Program-made: the position numbers and the translations under genes
Source of the DNA: Candidatus Methylacidiphilales bacterium
GTDB lineage: Bacteria; Verrucomicrobiota; Verrucomicrobiia; Methylacidiphilales; CAZTYG01
Length of the DNA stretch: 64,000 bases
Reading direction: 5' to 3'
NCBI GenBank assembly: GCA_033875315.1
Contig: JANRJG010000038.1
Coordinates: 124,001-188,000, forward strand
Shown here: positions 34,105-42,509 of the stretch, in pieces
How the letters are laid out: every line of letters begins with the position of its first letter
Position numbering within the stretch: position 1 is the stretch's first letter
The notes under the pieces: model-generated
What the model was told of the DNA's origin: nothing
What the model saw: the letters and a program-made list of their open reading frames with translations, nothing else
Database searches by the model: none

Positions 34105-36219
34105 TCAGGCCGGAGCGTCTGAAGGCATTTCAGATTTATCCCGGGGGTGGGAGCGTTCTTCGGCCGCCTTGGCTTTTTCCACTTGTCCGGCCTTGCGGTA
34201 GACATAGGCCAGGTGGGCATGGGCTTCCAGAAGCTCCGGATCGATGGCGACCGCTTTTTCCAATGAGCGGATGGCCTCGTCCCACTTCTGCACGCCTTCA
34301 TACACCAAACCCAACCCGAACCAACCGCGGGCGTAATCAGGCCGGACCAACACCAGGCCTTGGAAGCAGGAGGCGGCGCGTTCGGATTGGCCCTGCTGCA
34401 CGTAGAGCAAACCGAGATTGATCCGGGCGGAAGCATGATCGGTCTGGATCTTGATTGCCCGTTCATAGGCCCCCGCTGCCTGTTCGGGCATCTGCATCTT
34501 CTCCCACGCCACCCCGGCGTTGTAGGGCCAATCGGGAATTTCCGGTGACAGATCGGAAGCGCGCATGAACGCCTCCGCCGCCTCGGCATACCGCCCCACG
34601 CTGTAACGCACCAACGCCAGTTCCGACCAGGCACGGGCATCCCCGGCCTCGGCCCGAACCGCCTGGGCCAGGGCGATTTCCGCCTCTTCCAAATTCCCCT
34701 GCTGGCGCTGGATCCAACCGCAGCGGGTCCAGGCCCGGCCATGGGAGGGGTCGGCCTCGACCGCTGAACGGTGGCATTCCAGTGCCCGGGCCATCTCGCC
34801 TGCGCTTTCCAGACCCAGGCCGGTTTCATACCAGGCAAAGGCCACCATTGGACGGAACTCGATATTGCGAGATACTCGCCAACAGAGAGATAGGGCATCC
34901 TCGGGATTCCCCTGGCGGGCCAGGACCACGGCCAGGTAGCACAAACCGGGAACCGATTCCGGATCTTGGGCCAGAAGGTTGCGGAAAGCCGCATCTGCCG
35001 CCGCGATGTCCCCCACCTGGAGATAGACAATGCCCCGCTTGAGGATGACCTCGGCATTGTCGGGATCGAGGGCGGCCAGCCGGTCCACCGCCTCCAAGGC
35101 CGCAGCACTGTCACCGCGCTCTACCAGAACGGAGACCAGATTGTTCCACAACTTGGCCGAATCCGGCTGCAATTCCAGCGCCCGTCTGAGCGAGCTTTCG
35201 GCCGCGGCAAACTGCTCCAGCTCATAATGCAGAACCCCCAGGTTCGCCCAGGACTGGACATGGTCCGGATGCCGCCCCACCAAACCCTCGTAGACCAGGC
35301 GGGCGTCCTGCGCCCGTCCCAGCTCGTGGTAAAGCGTCGCCTGATAAAACGACAGCGAGGCCATCGTCGGAGCGGCCGCCAGGGCTTTCTGGCACCAATC
35401 CAAGGCCGCTTCCGGTCGCTGGGCCGCTTGAAGCATCCGCGCCATGAGGAAAAAAACCGGGGCCCGCATCCAGTGGGCCAGCCCGGGCTGTTCAAAGATC
35501 TCCGCATCCTCCTGAAGGCGGTCCCACTGCCCCAACATCGCCTTGGTCAGCATCCGGTCGAGATGTCCCTGCATCTCTTCATCTTCGGGCGCCGCGGGCG
35601 CGGCCACCAGAGGTGCCGCCACCGGCGTCGGTAGTTGCCCGGGCGAAGGCATTTCCTGAACCGGATGATGGGAAACCAGATCTGCCGCGACTTTCGAAGT
35701 CACCCGCATCATCCGGCGGATGTCCGCGCGACGGCGCTGCGGCTGCACCGGGTCGGGCGGTGGTGGCACGGCGGCAATCTCCAAAGCGGTGGCCGACGAT
35801 CCTCCCCCCTCACCGGATCGCTCCACCCAACGGTGAAGTTCGGCGTTCACAGGATCGATCTTGGAGGCATAGGAAAAGATCCGGTGGGCCTCATCCCGCT
35901 TGGCAAAATCCTGGTAGAGCATCTTCCCGAATGCCGGCAAGGCCAAAGTGTCCCTGGGCGAGCGACTCAGGCGGACCAGGACGTCGATCTGTTCGGGTGT
36001 CAACAGGATCACCCCGTCCTCGCCCCGCCCAAGGTTGCTCAACTTCTCCGAGCGGACCAGGTTGTCCAGACAGTCGGAGATGAGTTGGTAACCCTCGAAG
36101 GAATCGGAGTCCTTCTGGTCGAAACACTGGATGAGGAGGTTGTGCCAGGATTCGGTGCTGAGCGGATCGCGCCGGATCCTGTCAAGAATTCTGCGGACCG
36201 TGGGCAGGTCGTAGTTCAT
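34105..36219 (-). CDS. large TPR-repeat protein
   Basis: A 704-residue soluble protein. Residues 1-140 form a helical N-terminal part (MNYDLPTVRRILDRIRRDPL), followed by a Pro/Ala-rich linker (about 145-215), and then about 13 tetratricopeptide repeats to the end, for example AESSLRRALELQPDSAKLWN and EEAEIALAQAVRAEAGDARA. No signal peptide is seen. TPR arrays mediate protein-protein contacts. It is downstream of two unknown genes on the same strand with a 52-bp gap, plus a TACCCT box 12 nt before its ATG, so it may have its own promoter. Confidence 0.85.
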   Translation of the reverse strand: MNYDLPTVRRILDRIRRDPLSTESWHNLLIQCFDQKDSDSFEGYQLISDCLDNLVRSEKLSNLGRGEDGVILLTPEQIDVLVRLSRSPRDTLALPAFGKMLYQDFAKRDEAHRIFSYASKIDPVNAELHRWVERSGEGGGSSATALEIAAVPPPPDPVQPQRRRADIRRMMRVTSKVAADLVSHHPVQEMPSPGQLPTPVAAPLVAAPAAPEDEEMQGHLDRMLTKAMLGQWDRLQEDAEIFEQPGLAHWMRAPVFFLMARMLQAAQRPEAALDWCQKALAAAPTMASLSFYQATLYHELGRAQDARLVYEGLVGRHPDHVQSWANLGVLHYELEQFAAAESSLRRALELQPDSAKLWNNLVSVLVERGDSAAALEAVDRLAALDPDNAEVILKRGIVYLQVGDIAAADAAFRNLLAQDPESVPGLCYLAVVLARQGNPEDALSLCWRVSRNIEFRPMVAFAWYETGLGLESAGEMARALECHRSAVEADPSHGRAWTRCGWIQRQQGNLEEAEIALAQAVRAEAGDARAWSELALVRYSVGRYAEAAEAFMRASDLSPEIPDWPYNAGVAWEKMQMPEQAAGAYERAIKIQTDHASARINLGLLYVQQGQSERAASCFQGLVLVRPDYARGWFGLGLVYEGVQKWDEAIRSLEKAVAIDPELLEAHAHLAYVYRKAGQVEKAKAAEERSHPRDKSEMPSDAPA

Positions 36220-36260
36220 GCAGTTGGGGTCAGGGTAGCCGTCTTAAGACGTGCGCCAAG
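36220..36260 (-). promoter_or_regulatory. putative promoter of the TPR gene, with palindrome in the spacer
   Basis: On the minus strand CTTGGC (36255-36260), 17-nt spacer, TACCCT (36232-36237), 12 nt, ATG at 36219. The spacer contains the 12-bp perfect palindrome CGTCTTAAGACG, a possible operator. Confidence 0.35.
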
Positions 36261-36271
36261 CCCAATGCGGA

Positions 36272-36943
36272 TCACTTCTCCAGAGACCGGACCAAGCGCA
36301 GCTTCTCGGCCAAGCCCGGGCCACGAAAGCGACGGATCAACAACACGCGTTCGCGTCGCGGATGCCGCCGCACTGCGGCAACAAAGCGGCCAGCCAGACC
36401 ACGGGCCAGTCGGTAACGGCGCTCTACCCGGCCATCACCACCACCATCCGATTCATCCCCGTACAAGCGTTCCCAGATCCAGTCCCGGGTCTCCGTGGAA
36501 ATCGGCCCTCCGCCTAACAGGCGACAGAAACGCACCAGCAGAAAATAGGTGTCCACGCGGGCCTGGGCCTCCAAGGCACAGGCAAATTGCTCCGAATCCC
36601 ATCGCCTCCACCCGGCCCGGAAGGCCAGGGCCGCATGCACCCCGTGGGTGATCTCCTCGATGAACTGGATGAAGGCCACGACGTTGCGGTGGCTGATCGA
36701 TTCGCGGGGGTCCTCTTCCTCGAGACAACGGATGAGGGAAGGATCATAGTAGATGCCAATGTAGAGATTGTCCGCGGAGGTGCGCAGGTAGGTGCGTGCC
36801 ACGGGAGTCAGTGCCCCCGCACCCGGACAGAGGGCGGCCAACTCGGCCGAGCGACGCCCCCCGATCAGGCATTGTTCCAAGTTGATGCCCGACGGACTGT
36901 AAGTCCGTTCCAGCACTTCCTGGATTTCCGAAAGCAGGCTCAT
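36272..36943 (-). CDS. protein of unknown function, coupled to its upstream neighbour
   Basis: A 223-residue mainly helical protein, no signal peptide or TM helix. The middle contains FIQFIEEITHGVHAALAF and LEAQARVDTYFLLVRFC, with Glu/His spacing that could form a helical metal site, and the C-terminus is very basic (RRHPRRERVLLIRRFRGP). No family was recognised. Its ATG overlaps the stop of the gene at 36940 (ATGA), and the TPR protein gene follows 52 bp later. The three probably form one functional unit. Confidence 0.62.
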   Translation of the reverse strand: MSLLSEIQEVLERTYSPSGINLEQCLIGGRRSAELAALCPGAGALTPVARTYLRTSADNLYIGIYYDPSLIRCLEEEDPRESISHRNVVAFIQFIEEITHGVHAALAFRAGWRRWDSEQFACALEAQARVDTYFLLVRFCRLLGGGPISTETRDWIWERLYGDESDGGGDGRVERRYRLARGLAGRFVAAVRRHPRRERVLLIRRFRGPGLAEKLRLVRSLEK

Positions 36944-37644
36944 GCCAGCCTGCCGGGCAGCAGGCTGTGCCCTCCGGAAAGATGCAGCACGTTTTCCGCC
37001 AACTCGTTCAACACCCTTCGCACTTGGTGGAACCGCTCGCCCAACTGTCGGAAAACCCGCTTGTGCTCGGTCTCTTCCACCAACCGCTCGTTGGATGCCG
37101 CCCTGTAATGGCTCTGCCCCATCTCCTCATAAAAACGCAGGTCCGGCCCTCCCCGCAGGCGGTTCTGCGCCCGCACCCGGTCGGCAAAAACACCGCTGAC
37201 AAAAAGCGAGTAGTCCGCGATGTGTGACGAGATCATGAGCCGCTCCCACGGACCCGCATCCTTCAACATCAGCAACATGTCGCTGATGTAAGGATAGGCA
37301 AAAAGGCTGTTGACCTCGCCATCCCGCGCACTCACCGCCTTGCGGCCGAATTCCACCAGCACGGCGGAGATGTAATCCGCCATTTCCCGGTCATCGATCC
37401 CCGCCCGCCGGGAGGCCTGCCGCACCAGCACGTAGAAATAAAATGCCGGGGAGACCTTCAGGCAATGGCATTCATCCAGCAGTTCCCGGTAGACCAGGTC
37501 ATGGTCCACCACGCAGTCCCGTGTGTCCTCGTCGGCCAGCAAATCCGCCAACGGCACCGCATCCTTCCGGCTGCGCGAGAGTGTGCGGACCACAAATTGG
37601 AAATCATCGGCCGTGAATTGGCCCCGGCAATTGGCTTTCAGCAT
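36940..37644 (-). CDS. protein of unknown function, first gene of TPR operon
   Basis: A 234-residue helical cytoplasmic protein (MLKANCRGQFTADDFQFVVR start) with conserved-looking blocks such as HCLKVSPAFYFYVLVRQASR and NSLFAYPYISDMLLMLKDAG. No family was recognised. The ATG at 37644 is preceded by AGGAGGAATT, the strongest ribosome site in the window, so it is very probably translated efficiently. It is translationally coupled to the next unknown gene. Confidence 0.68.
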   Translation of the reverse strand: MLKANCRGQFTADDFQFVVRTLSRSRKDAVPLADLLADEDTRDCVVDHDLVYRELLDECHCLKVSPAFYFYVLVRQASRRAGIDDREMADYISAVLVEFGRKAVSARDGEVNSLFAYPYISDMLLMLKDAGPWERLMISSHIADYSLFVSGVFADRVRAQNRLRGGPDLRFYEEMGQSHYRAASNERLVEETEHKRVFRQLGERFHQVRRVLNELAENVLHLSGGHSLLPGRLA

Positions 37645-37779
37645 AATTCCTCCTGGTGTGGGTTGACTCCAAACGGAAAAGCATAAACGGTGCCATGCTT
37701 GCGGCACCCGGGTTCGACTCCATTTTGGCGCATGAATTCCCGGATGGCAACCACCCCCGGTCCAAGAATCCAATCCAAG

Positions 37780-38355
37780 TTAGTGCCGGGACCGCAGGAC
37801 CCAACCATCACCGGTCACCGCCGCATCCAGCCGGCGGTCCCAGTCCTCGAACGGTACGCGTTCCACCTGCTGGCAGGAGTAGAAGACCCCGATGCTTTCC
37901 ACTTCCGGCCCCAGCCGCGCCAGCAGCCGGTCGTAGTAGCCCCGCCCCCGCCCCAAGCGCCTCCCCTCGGCGTCGATGGCCAACCCCGGCACCAGACACA
38001 CTCCCGGTCCGCCCCGCCAGACCGGAAGGTGCGACGACGGTTCGGCCACTCCGAAGCTTCCAGTGGACAAATCCCCCGGTCCACCCACTTCATGCAAGAC
38101 CAAGTCGTCTCCCGCCACGCGCGGCAGCCAAACCGACCTTCCAGCCTGCCAGCGAGCCTCCAACAACGGCCGGATGTCCGGTTCATTGGGCAAGGGCATG
38201 AAGGCCACCCACTCGCCCGATCCCATCCGTTCTCCCAACAGGGTCCTGATGGTGGTGGATTCTTTCTGGCACGCACCGGCCTCAAGCGCCGCCAATCGTC
38301 TGCGCATCTCGGTGCGCAGACGGGCTTTGGCGTCGTTGATCGGGCGTGGGTCCAT
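37780..38355 (-). CDS. fthC: 5-formyltetrahydrofolate cyclo-ligase
   Basis: A 191-residue enzyme that converts 5-formyl-THF to 5,10-methenyl-THF with ATP. N-terminal KARLRTEMRRRLAAL, the middle WVAFMPLPNEPDIRPLL and WLPRVAGDDLVLHE, and the C-terminal ATP/folate motif GRRLGRGRGYYDRLLARLG are all present. Length is normal (about 190). The start at 38355 is selected because sequence above it is not related to the family. Divergent from the MBL-fold gene. Confidence 0.9.
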   Translation of the reverse strand: MDPRPINDAKARLRTEMRRRLAALEAGACQKESTTIRTLLGERMGSGEWVAFMPLPNEPDIRPLLEARWQAGRSVWLPRVAGDDLVLHEVGGPGDLSTGSFGVAEPSSHLPVWRGGPGVCLVPGLAIDAEGRRLGRGRGYYDRLLARLGPEVESIGVFYSCQQVERVPFEDWDRRLDAAVTGDGWVLRSRH

Positions 38356-38413
38356 GGTGGTGGAATAGGAAATGGGAAAGGAGAAAGGGGAAGGGACGAA
38401 CCAAGGAAAAGGG

Positions 38414-38449
38414 TTGGTGGTTGCTTGTCCGGCATTTACTCTGTCCCCT
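38414..38449 (+). promoter_or_regulatory. putative promoter of MBL-fold gene, leaderless type
   Basis: TTGGTG (38414-38419), 17-nt spacer, TACTCT (38437-38442), 7 nt, GTG at 38450. It supports a GTG start for a gene with no in-frame ATG near the conserved region. Confidence 0.5.
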
Positions 38450-39337
38450 GTGTCGCGGCCCGAAAAGCCAAAATCCCTCCCGCGTTGGCGCACCCGGAAT
38501 TTCATCACCGAGGTGCTCCTCCCCTCGCTCCTCACCCGCAAGGCCGGGGTGCGCGCCCGCCAATCGCCCCTCTTCCCCAAGCTCACCGGCAACCAGATCT
38601 GCCTGACCTGGATCGGCCATGCCTCTTTCCTCATCCAGACGGCCAAGCACAACATCCTCATCGATCCCAACTGGGCCAACTGGCTCCTGGTCATCCGCCG
38701 CCTCAAACACGCGGGCCTCCCACTGCACGACCTGCCCAACATCGACCTCGTCCTCGTCACCCACGCCCACTTCGACCACCTCCACCGCCCCACACTCCGC
38801 CGGGTCGCGGAACGCCAACCGGTCGTCGTCCCCCACGGCGTGGGTGACCTCGTGCACAACCTCGGCTTCGAAAAAGTCCTGGAAATGCACTGGTGGGACA
38901 CCCTCTCATTCGACGGGCTCGACATCACCTTCACCCCGGCCAAGCACTGGGGCGCGCGCAAAATCCTCGACCAACACCGCGGCTACGGCGGCTTCGCCCT
39001 CACCTGGCAGGGCCGCACGGTCTACCATGCCGGCGACAGCGCCTGGTTCGACGGTTTCACGGAAATCGGGCGCAGACTCCGGCCTGAAATTGCCTTACTT
39101 CCGATTGGCGCTTATGAGAATCCCTCCAGCCGCGACCACCACATCAGCCCCGAGGAGGCGGTGGAAGCTTTCCGGGAACTCGGCGCCCGCACGCTCATCC
39201 CCATGCATTTCGGCACTTACCGGTTGAGTTACGAACGCCATCACGAACCACCCCAGCGCCTGATGCTGGCCGCATCACAAGCGGGCATCCTCCCCCAACT
39301 GCGCTTCCTCACCGAGGGCATGCCCGCCGTATTTTGA
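38450..39337 (+). CDS. MBL-fold metal-dependent hydrolase (UlaG/NAPE-PLD-like)
   Basis: A 295-residue metallo-beta-lactamase-fold protein. It has ICLTWIGHASFLIQT, the zinc motif VLVTHAHFDHLH (HxHxDH), VVPHGVGDLV, the later ligands in YHAGDSAW and the C-terminal IPMHFGTYRLSYERHHEPPQ. These are typical of the NAPE-PLD/UlaG-like group, which hydrolyses phosphodiester or lactone substrates; the actual substrate is unknown. GTG at 38450 is chosen as start from promoter spacing; the nearest in-frame ATG (38372) would add 26 residues of low-complexity sequence. Confidence 0.85.
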   Translation: MSRPEKPKSLPRWRTRNFITEVLLPSLLTRKAGVRARQSPLFPKLTGNQICLTWIGHASFLIQTAKHNILIDPNWANWLLVIRRLKHAGLPLHDLPNIDLVLVTHAHFDHLHRPTLRRVAERQPVVVPHGVGDLVHNLGFEKVLEMHWWDTLSFDGLDITFTPAKHWGARKILDQHRGYGGFALTWQGRTVYHAGDSAWFDGFTEIGRRLRPEIALLPIGAYENPSSRDHHISPEEAVEAFRELGARTLIPMHFGTYRLSYERHHEPPQRLMLAASQAGILPQLRFLTEGMPAVF

Positions 39338-39374
39338 TTTGCCAAGCCCCCGACAGCGCACAGGCTTTCGGCCT

Positions 39375-40418
39375 ATGATCAAACTGGCCATCATCGGCAC
39401 GGGCGGCATGGCCCACCACCACGCGCAAAGCTTCCAGAAAATCAAAGGCGTCACCCTCGCAGCCGCCTGCGACATCGATGCGCAGCGCGCCCTCGATTTC
39501 TCGGATAAATACGGCATCCCCCACACCTTCAACGATCCGTACGAACTCATCCGCCACGCGGACGTCGATGCCATCTCCAACGTCACCTCCGACGCCTTCC
39601 ATGCGCCGATTTCCCTCGCCGCCCTCAAAGCCGGCAAACACGTCCTGTGCGAGAAACCCCTCGCCGTCGATTATCCCGAGGCCCGTAAAATGGTCGCGGC
39701 CGCCAAGAAAGCCCGCCGCATCAACATGGTCCAGTTTTCCTACCGCAGCTCCGCCGCCTGGCTGAAGGCCCAGGAACTGGTCCGCACGGGCAGGCTCGGT
39801 GCCATCACCCACTTCGAGGCCTCCTACCTCCAAAGCTGGCTCAGTGCCAACATGTGGGGCGATTGGAAGACCCACGACGGCTGGCTCTGGCGGCTCGATT
39901 ACTCCAAGGGCAGCAAGGGCGTGCTCGGCGACGTCGGTGTCCACATCGTCGACTTCGCCACCAGCGTCGCGGGCGATATCGCCCGGCTCAATTGCCGTTT
40001 GAAAACCTTCGAAACCCTCAAGGGAAAGACCCGCGGCCGTTACCGGCTCGACGCCAACGATTCCGCCGTCATCCACTGTGAGTTGGCCAACGGAGCCCTC
40101 GGCGTCATCCACACCAGCCGCTGGGCCACCGGATTCACCAACCGCGTCTTCCTCCGCGTCCATGGAACCAAGGGCGCGCTCGAAATCGATCTCTCCAAAA
40201 GCTATACCGAATTGAGCGTCTGCCTCGGCCAAGACCGCCATGAAGCAGCCTGGAAAACCCTCCAGTGCAAGCCTGCTCCCGACATGTTCCAACGCTTCAT
40301 CAAAGCCATCCGCACCGGCAAACAGGACCAGCCCGACTTCACCCGCGGTGCCGACGTCCAGAAAGTGCTCGACGCCTGCTTCACCTCCGACCGCACCGGG
40401 AAGACCGTGCGTGTCTAG
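39375..40418 (+). CDS. Gfo/Idh/MocA family oxidoreductase
   Basis: A 347-residue NAD(P)-dependent sugar or inositol dehydrogenase-like protein. N-terminal Rossmann motif IKLAIIGTGGMAHHHAQSF, then VDAISNVTSDAFHAPISLAA and the family signature GKHVLCEKPLAVDYPEARKM with the catalytic EKP; the C-terminal domain includes GSKGVLGDVGVHIVDFATSV. The substrate cannot be told. It is 37 bp after the MBL-fold gene, so it is possibly cotranscribed; the polyketide synthase gene follows 71 bp later. Such proteins are very abundant in Verrucomicrobia and Planctomycetes. Confidence 0.9.
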   Translation: MIKLAIIGTGGMAHHHAQSFQKIKGVTLAAACDIDAQRALDFSDKYGIPHTFNDPYELIRHADVDAISNVTSDAFHAPISLAALKAGKHVLCEKPLAVDYPEARKMVAAAKKARRINMVQFSYRSSAAWLKAQELVRTGRLGAITHFEASYLQSWLSANMWGDWKTHDGWLWRLDYSKGSKGVLGDVGVHIVDFATSVAGDIARLNCRLKTFETLKGKTRGRYRLDANDSAVIHCELANGALGVIHTSRWATGFTNRVFLRVHGTKGALEIDLSKSYTELSVCLGQDRHEAAWKTLQCKPAPDMFQRFIKAIRTGKQDQPDFTRGADVQKVLDACFTSDRTGKTVRV

Positions 40419-40489
40419 CCTTCAAAGGGAAAAGCTTTTTAACGGGAAACATTTTTCCCCATCCCGCCGATTGCGGTGTAGGGTATTGC

Positions 40490-41521
40490 ATGTATCTGCA
40501 AGCGCTGGCCCATGCAGTCCCTCCCCGTTCGTTCTCCCAACGGGACATCTGGGATGCCGTCGCGGCCTCGCCCGTGGCCGCCCACCTCAAACCCCGCTCC
40601 CTCACCCTGCTGGAGAAAATTCTCTCCGGCGACAGCGGGATCGAAAAACGCCACCTGGCTTTCGATGATCCGGGCGACGTCTTCCTGCTCGATGCCGAGG
40701 GCCTCAACCGCCGTTTCGAGGCCACCGCCCCGGGCCTGGCCACCTCGGCCCTCAACCGGGCTCTGGAACAGGCGGGCCTCGATGCTTCATCGCTCGACGG
40801 GATCATCGTCTGCACCTGCACCGGTTATCTCTGCCCGGGGTTGACCAGTTTTGTCAGCGAACAGGCGGGCCTGCGGAGCGATACCTGGTTGTCCGACCTG
40901 GCAGGCCAGGGATGTGGTGCCGCCATCCCCGCCCTCCGCCAGGCCGCCCATTTCCTGGCCGCCCACCCCGATGCCCGCATCGCCACCGTGGCGGTGGAAG
41001 TCTGTTCAGCCGCCTTTTTCCTCGATGATGATCCCGGGGTGCTCATCAGCGCCTGTCTCTTTGGTGACGGGGCCGCCGCGGCCATTTGGACGGGAAAACC
41101 GGCAACCAACAGCCCTGTTTGCTGTGATCATTTTCAGACCCTCCATTTACCGGGGGAACGGGAAAAACTGCGCTTCGACAACGCCGGGGGAAAACTCCGC
41201 AACCTCCTCGACCGCTCGGTACCCGGATTGGCCGCGGATTCCGTGGCCCAACTTTACCACCAGCGCCCGATGGCGAATGGCGATACCGTGCTGGTCCACA
41301 CCGGCGGGAAAAAGGTCCTCGAAGCCATCCGCAAGGTGTTGCCCGATCATCCGCTCGCGGAAAGCGAACACATCCTGCGGGACCACGGCAACATGAGCAG
41401 CCCATCCATCCTGTTTGTCCTGGAAGAGGCCCTGAAGCGGAACCCGAGGGGAACCTTTTGGCTCACATCCTTCGGCGCCGGCTTCACCTGCCACGCCTGC
41501 CGGATCGAATCGACTCCCTAA
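40490..41521 (+). CDS. type III polyketide synthase (chalcone/stilbene synthase family)
   Basis: A 343-residue thiolase-fold protein with the full Cys-His-Asn triad of type III PKSs: Cys142 in LAGQGCGAAIPALRQA, His270 in VLVHTGGKKVLEAI and Asn301 in ILRDHGNMSSPSILFVLEEA. Such enzymes condense an acyl-CoA starter with malonyl-CoA units to pyrones, resorcinols or other phenols. The FabH-like alternative is disfavoured because the HTGGKK and GNMSSPS motifs are PKS III-like. The start at 40490 has TAGGGT 5 nt upstream. No methyltransferase or P450 tailoring gene is adjacent; the product is unknown. Confidence 0.85.
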   Translation: MYLQALAHAVPPRSFSQRDIWDAVAASPVAAHLKPRSLTLLEKILSGDSGIEKRHLAFDDPGDVFLLDAEGLNRRFEATAPGLATSALNRALEQAGLDASSLDGIIVCTCTGYLCPGLTSFVSEQAGLRSDTWLSDLAGQGCGAAIPALRQAAHFLAAHPDARIATVAVEVCSAAFFLDDDPGVLISACLFGDGAAAAIWTGKPATNSPVCCDHFQTLHLPGEREKLRFDNAGGKLRNLLDRSVPGLAADSVAQLYHQRPMANGDTVLVHTGGKKVLEAIRKVLPDHPLAESEHILRDHGNMSSPSILFVLEEALKRNPRGTFWLTSFGAGFTCHACRIESTP

Positions 41522-41528
41522 CCCAGAA

Positions 41529-42203
41529 TCAGCCCTGCGGCCTTTCGATGGAGGCCGATCCGGCTGTTTCCGGCCCGGGCTGGACCTGTTGCAAGGGACG
41601 TCCAAACCCGACGAAGCGGGCCCGGCGTTTGTAGCCACCGAACATATCCTTGACGCCACCCATCGAGGCATTGGGGTCGAAGTCATAAACATCCACTCCG
41701 CCCCTCTTGAACGTTTCCCCCAGGCTGGCCGAGGATGAACCCGCCATCTTCGGGGTGCCGTCCGCCGTTCGCCCGAGGTAGATCATGACATGGCTGACCG
41801 GAGGTGTGCGCTTGATGTTGTAGGTCCATTCCCAAAAGAGCAGGTCCCCCGAACGCAGTTGACCCAAAAGGGCGGTGGTATCGATCGACCCGTCTGTCCG
41901 GACCGGGGCATCGGTGATCCGCCCCTGCTGGCTCAGGGTCCAATACTGATCGGACGCCGTCCGCGGCAAATCGATGCCCAGAACCCGGGCATAGAGATAA
42001 CGCGTGGTATTGGAACAATCCATCACCCAGGTGCCGGGCCGGTCCGGCAGACGCCAGGCCTCGCCGTAACCCACGCCTTCGCTGCCCAACCAACGCACCG
42101 TGTCCACCAGGCATTTGTGCTGCTCCGGCCGGAGCTGGGCCTGGAGTCCACAGACACTGCCCGCCAGGAACAGAGCACAAGCCATGCTTGGGTGGATTTT
42201 CAT
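41529..42203 (-). CDS. exported NlpC/P60-like cysteine hydrolase
   Basis: A 224-residue protein with a signal peptide (residues 1-22, MACALFLAGSVCGLQAQ). The catalytic Cys is probably in WVMDCSNTTRYLYARVLG and the His in PPVSHVMIYLGRTADG, and SGDLLFWEW is the usual strand between them; this is the order of NlpC/P60 peptidoglycan endopeptidases. The match to canonical members is loose (C-S-N-T instead of DCSGF), so a related CHAP-like amidase is possible. A strong promoter with -10 inside an inverted repeat immediately precedes the ATG. Confidence 0.75.
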   Translation of the reverse strand: MKIHPSMACALFLAGSVCGLQAQLRPEQHKCLVDTVRWLGSEGVGYGEAWRLPDRPGTWVMDCSNTTRYLYARVLGIDLPRTASDQYWTLSQQGRITDAPVRTDGSIDTTALLGQLRSGDLLFWEWTYNIKRTPPVSHVMIYLGRTADGTPKMAGSSSASLGETFKRGGVDVYDFDPNASMGGVKDMFGGYKRRARFVGFGRPLQQVQPGPETAGSASIERPQG

Positions 42204-42240
42204 ATTTACGTATATTAACGTAAAATATCAGACCAAGCAA
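42204..42240 (-). promoter_or_regulatory. promoter and operator-like inverted repeat of NlpC/P60-like gene
   Basis: On the minus strand TTGCTT (42235-42240), 17-nt spacer, TAATAT (42212-42217), 8 nt, ATG at 42203. The -10 box is the exact centre of the inverted repeat TTTACGT-ATATTA-ACGTAAA (42205-42224). A repressor bound there would cover the -10, the transcription start and the start codon. Confidence 0.6.
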
Positions 42241-42509
42241 GCCCTACCCTGTTGGGTTTTTTTCCAAACACGGGGCCAAACCATCAGCGATCAGACTGGC
42301 TGCGGACGTTGATGAATCCTGGGGAATACCACCTTTGCGCCCATCTCCCATAAATTGAAGCGGGCATCGGCAATCCGGACCCTGTCCCTATAACCCTTTC
42401 AAAGGTGATTGGCGTGCCAAGCTTCAGGCCTCCGATTCAATTTGCACTCCGCTCGGTCCTTGCCATTGTGAATTCTGAGTTAGGAGCAGGCGGCCCACTA
42501 GGATCGCCC
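42241..42509. other. intergenic region upstream of hybrid kinase, nothing convincing
   Basis: The rest of the 306-bp gap between the divergent NlpC/P60-like and kinase genes. It holds an imperfect hairpin around CCCTGTTGGG and CCAAACACGGGG with a T-rich loop, and the AGGA ribosome site of the kinase. I see no gene, and the kinase promoter was not identified. Confidence 0.4.

Noticed and set aside
37708-37735. tRNA-like GGGTTCGACTCC
   Set aside because: No matching acceptor arm within 70-90 nt upstream and only three base pairs in the T stem; treated as chance.
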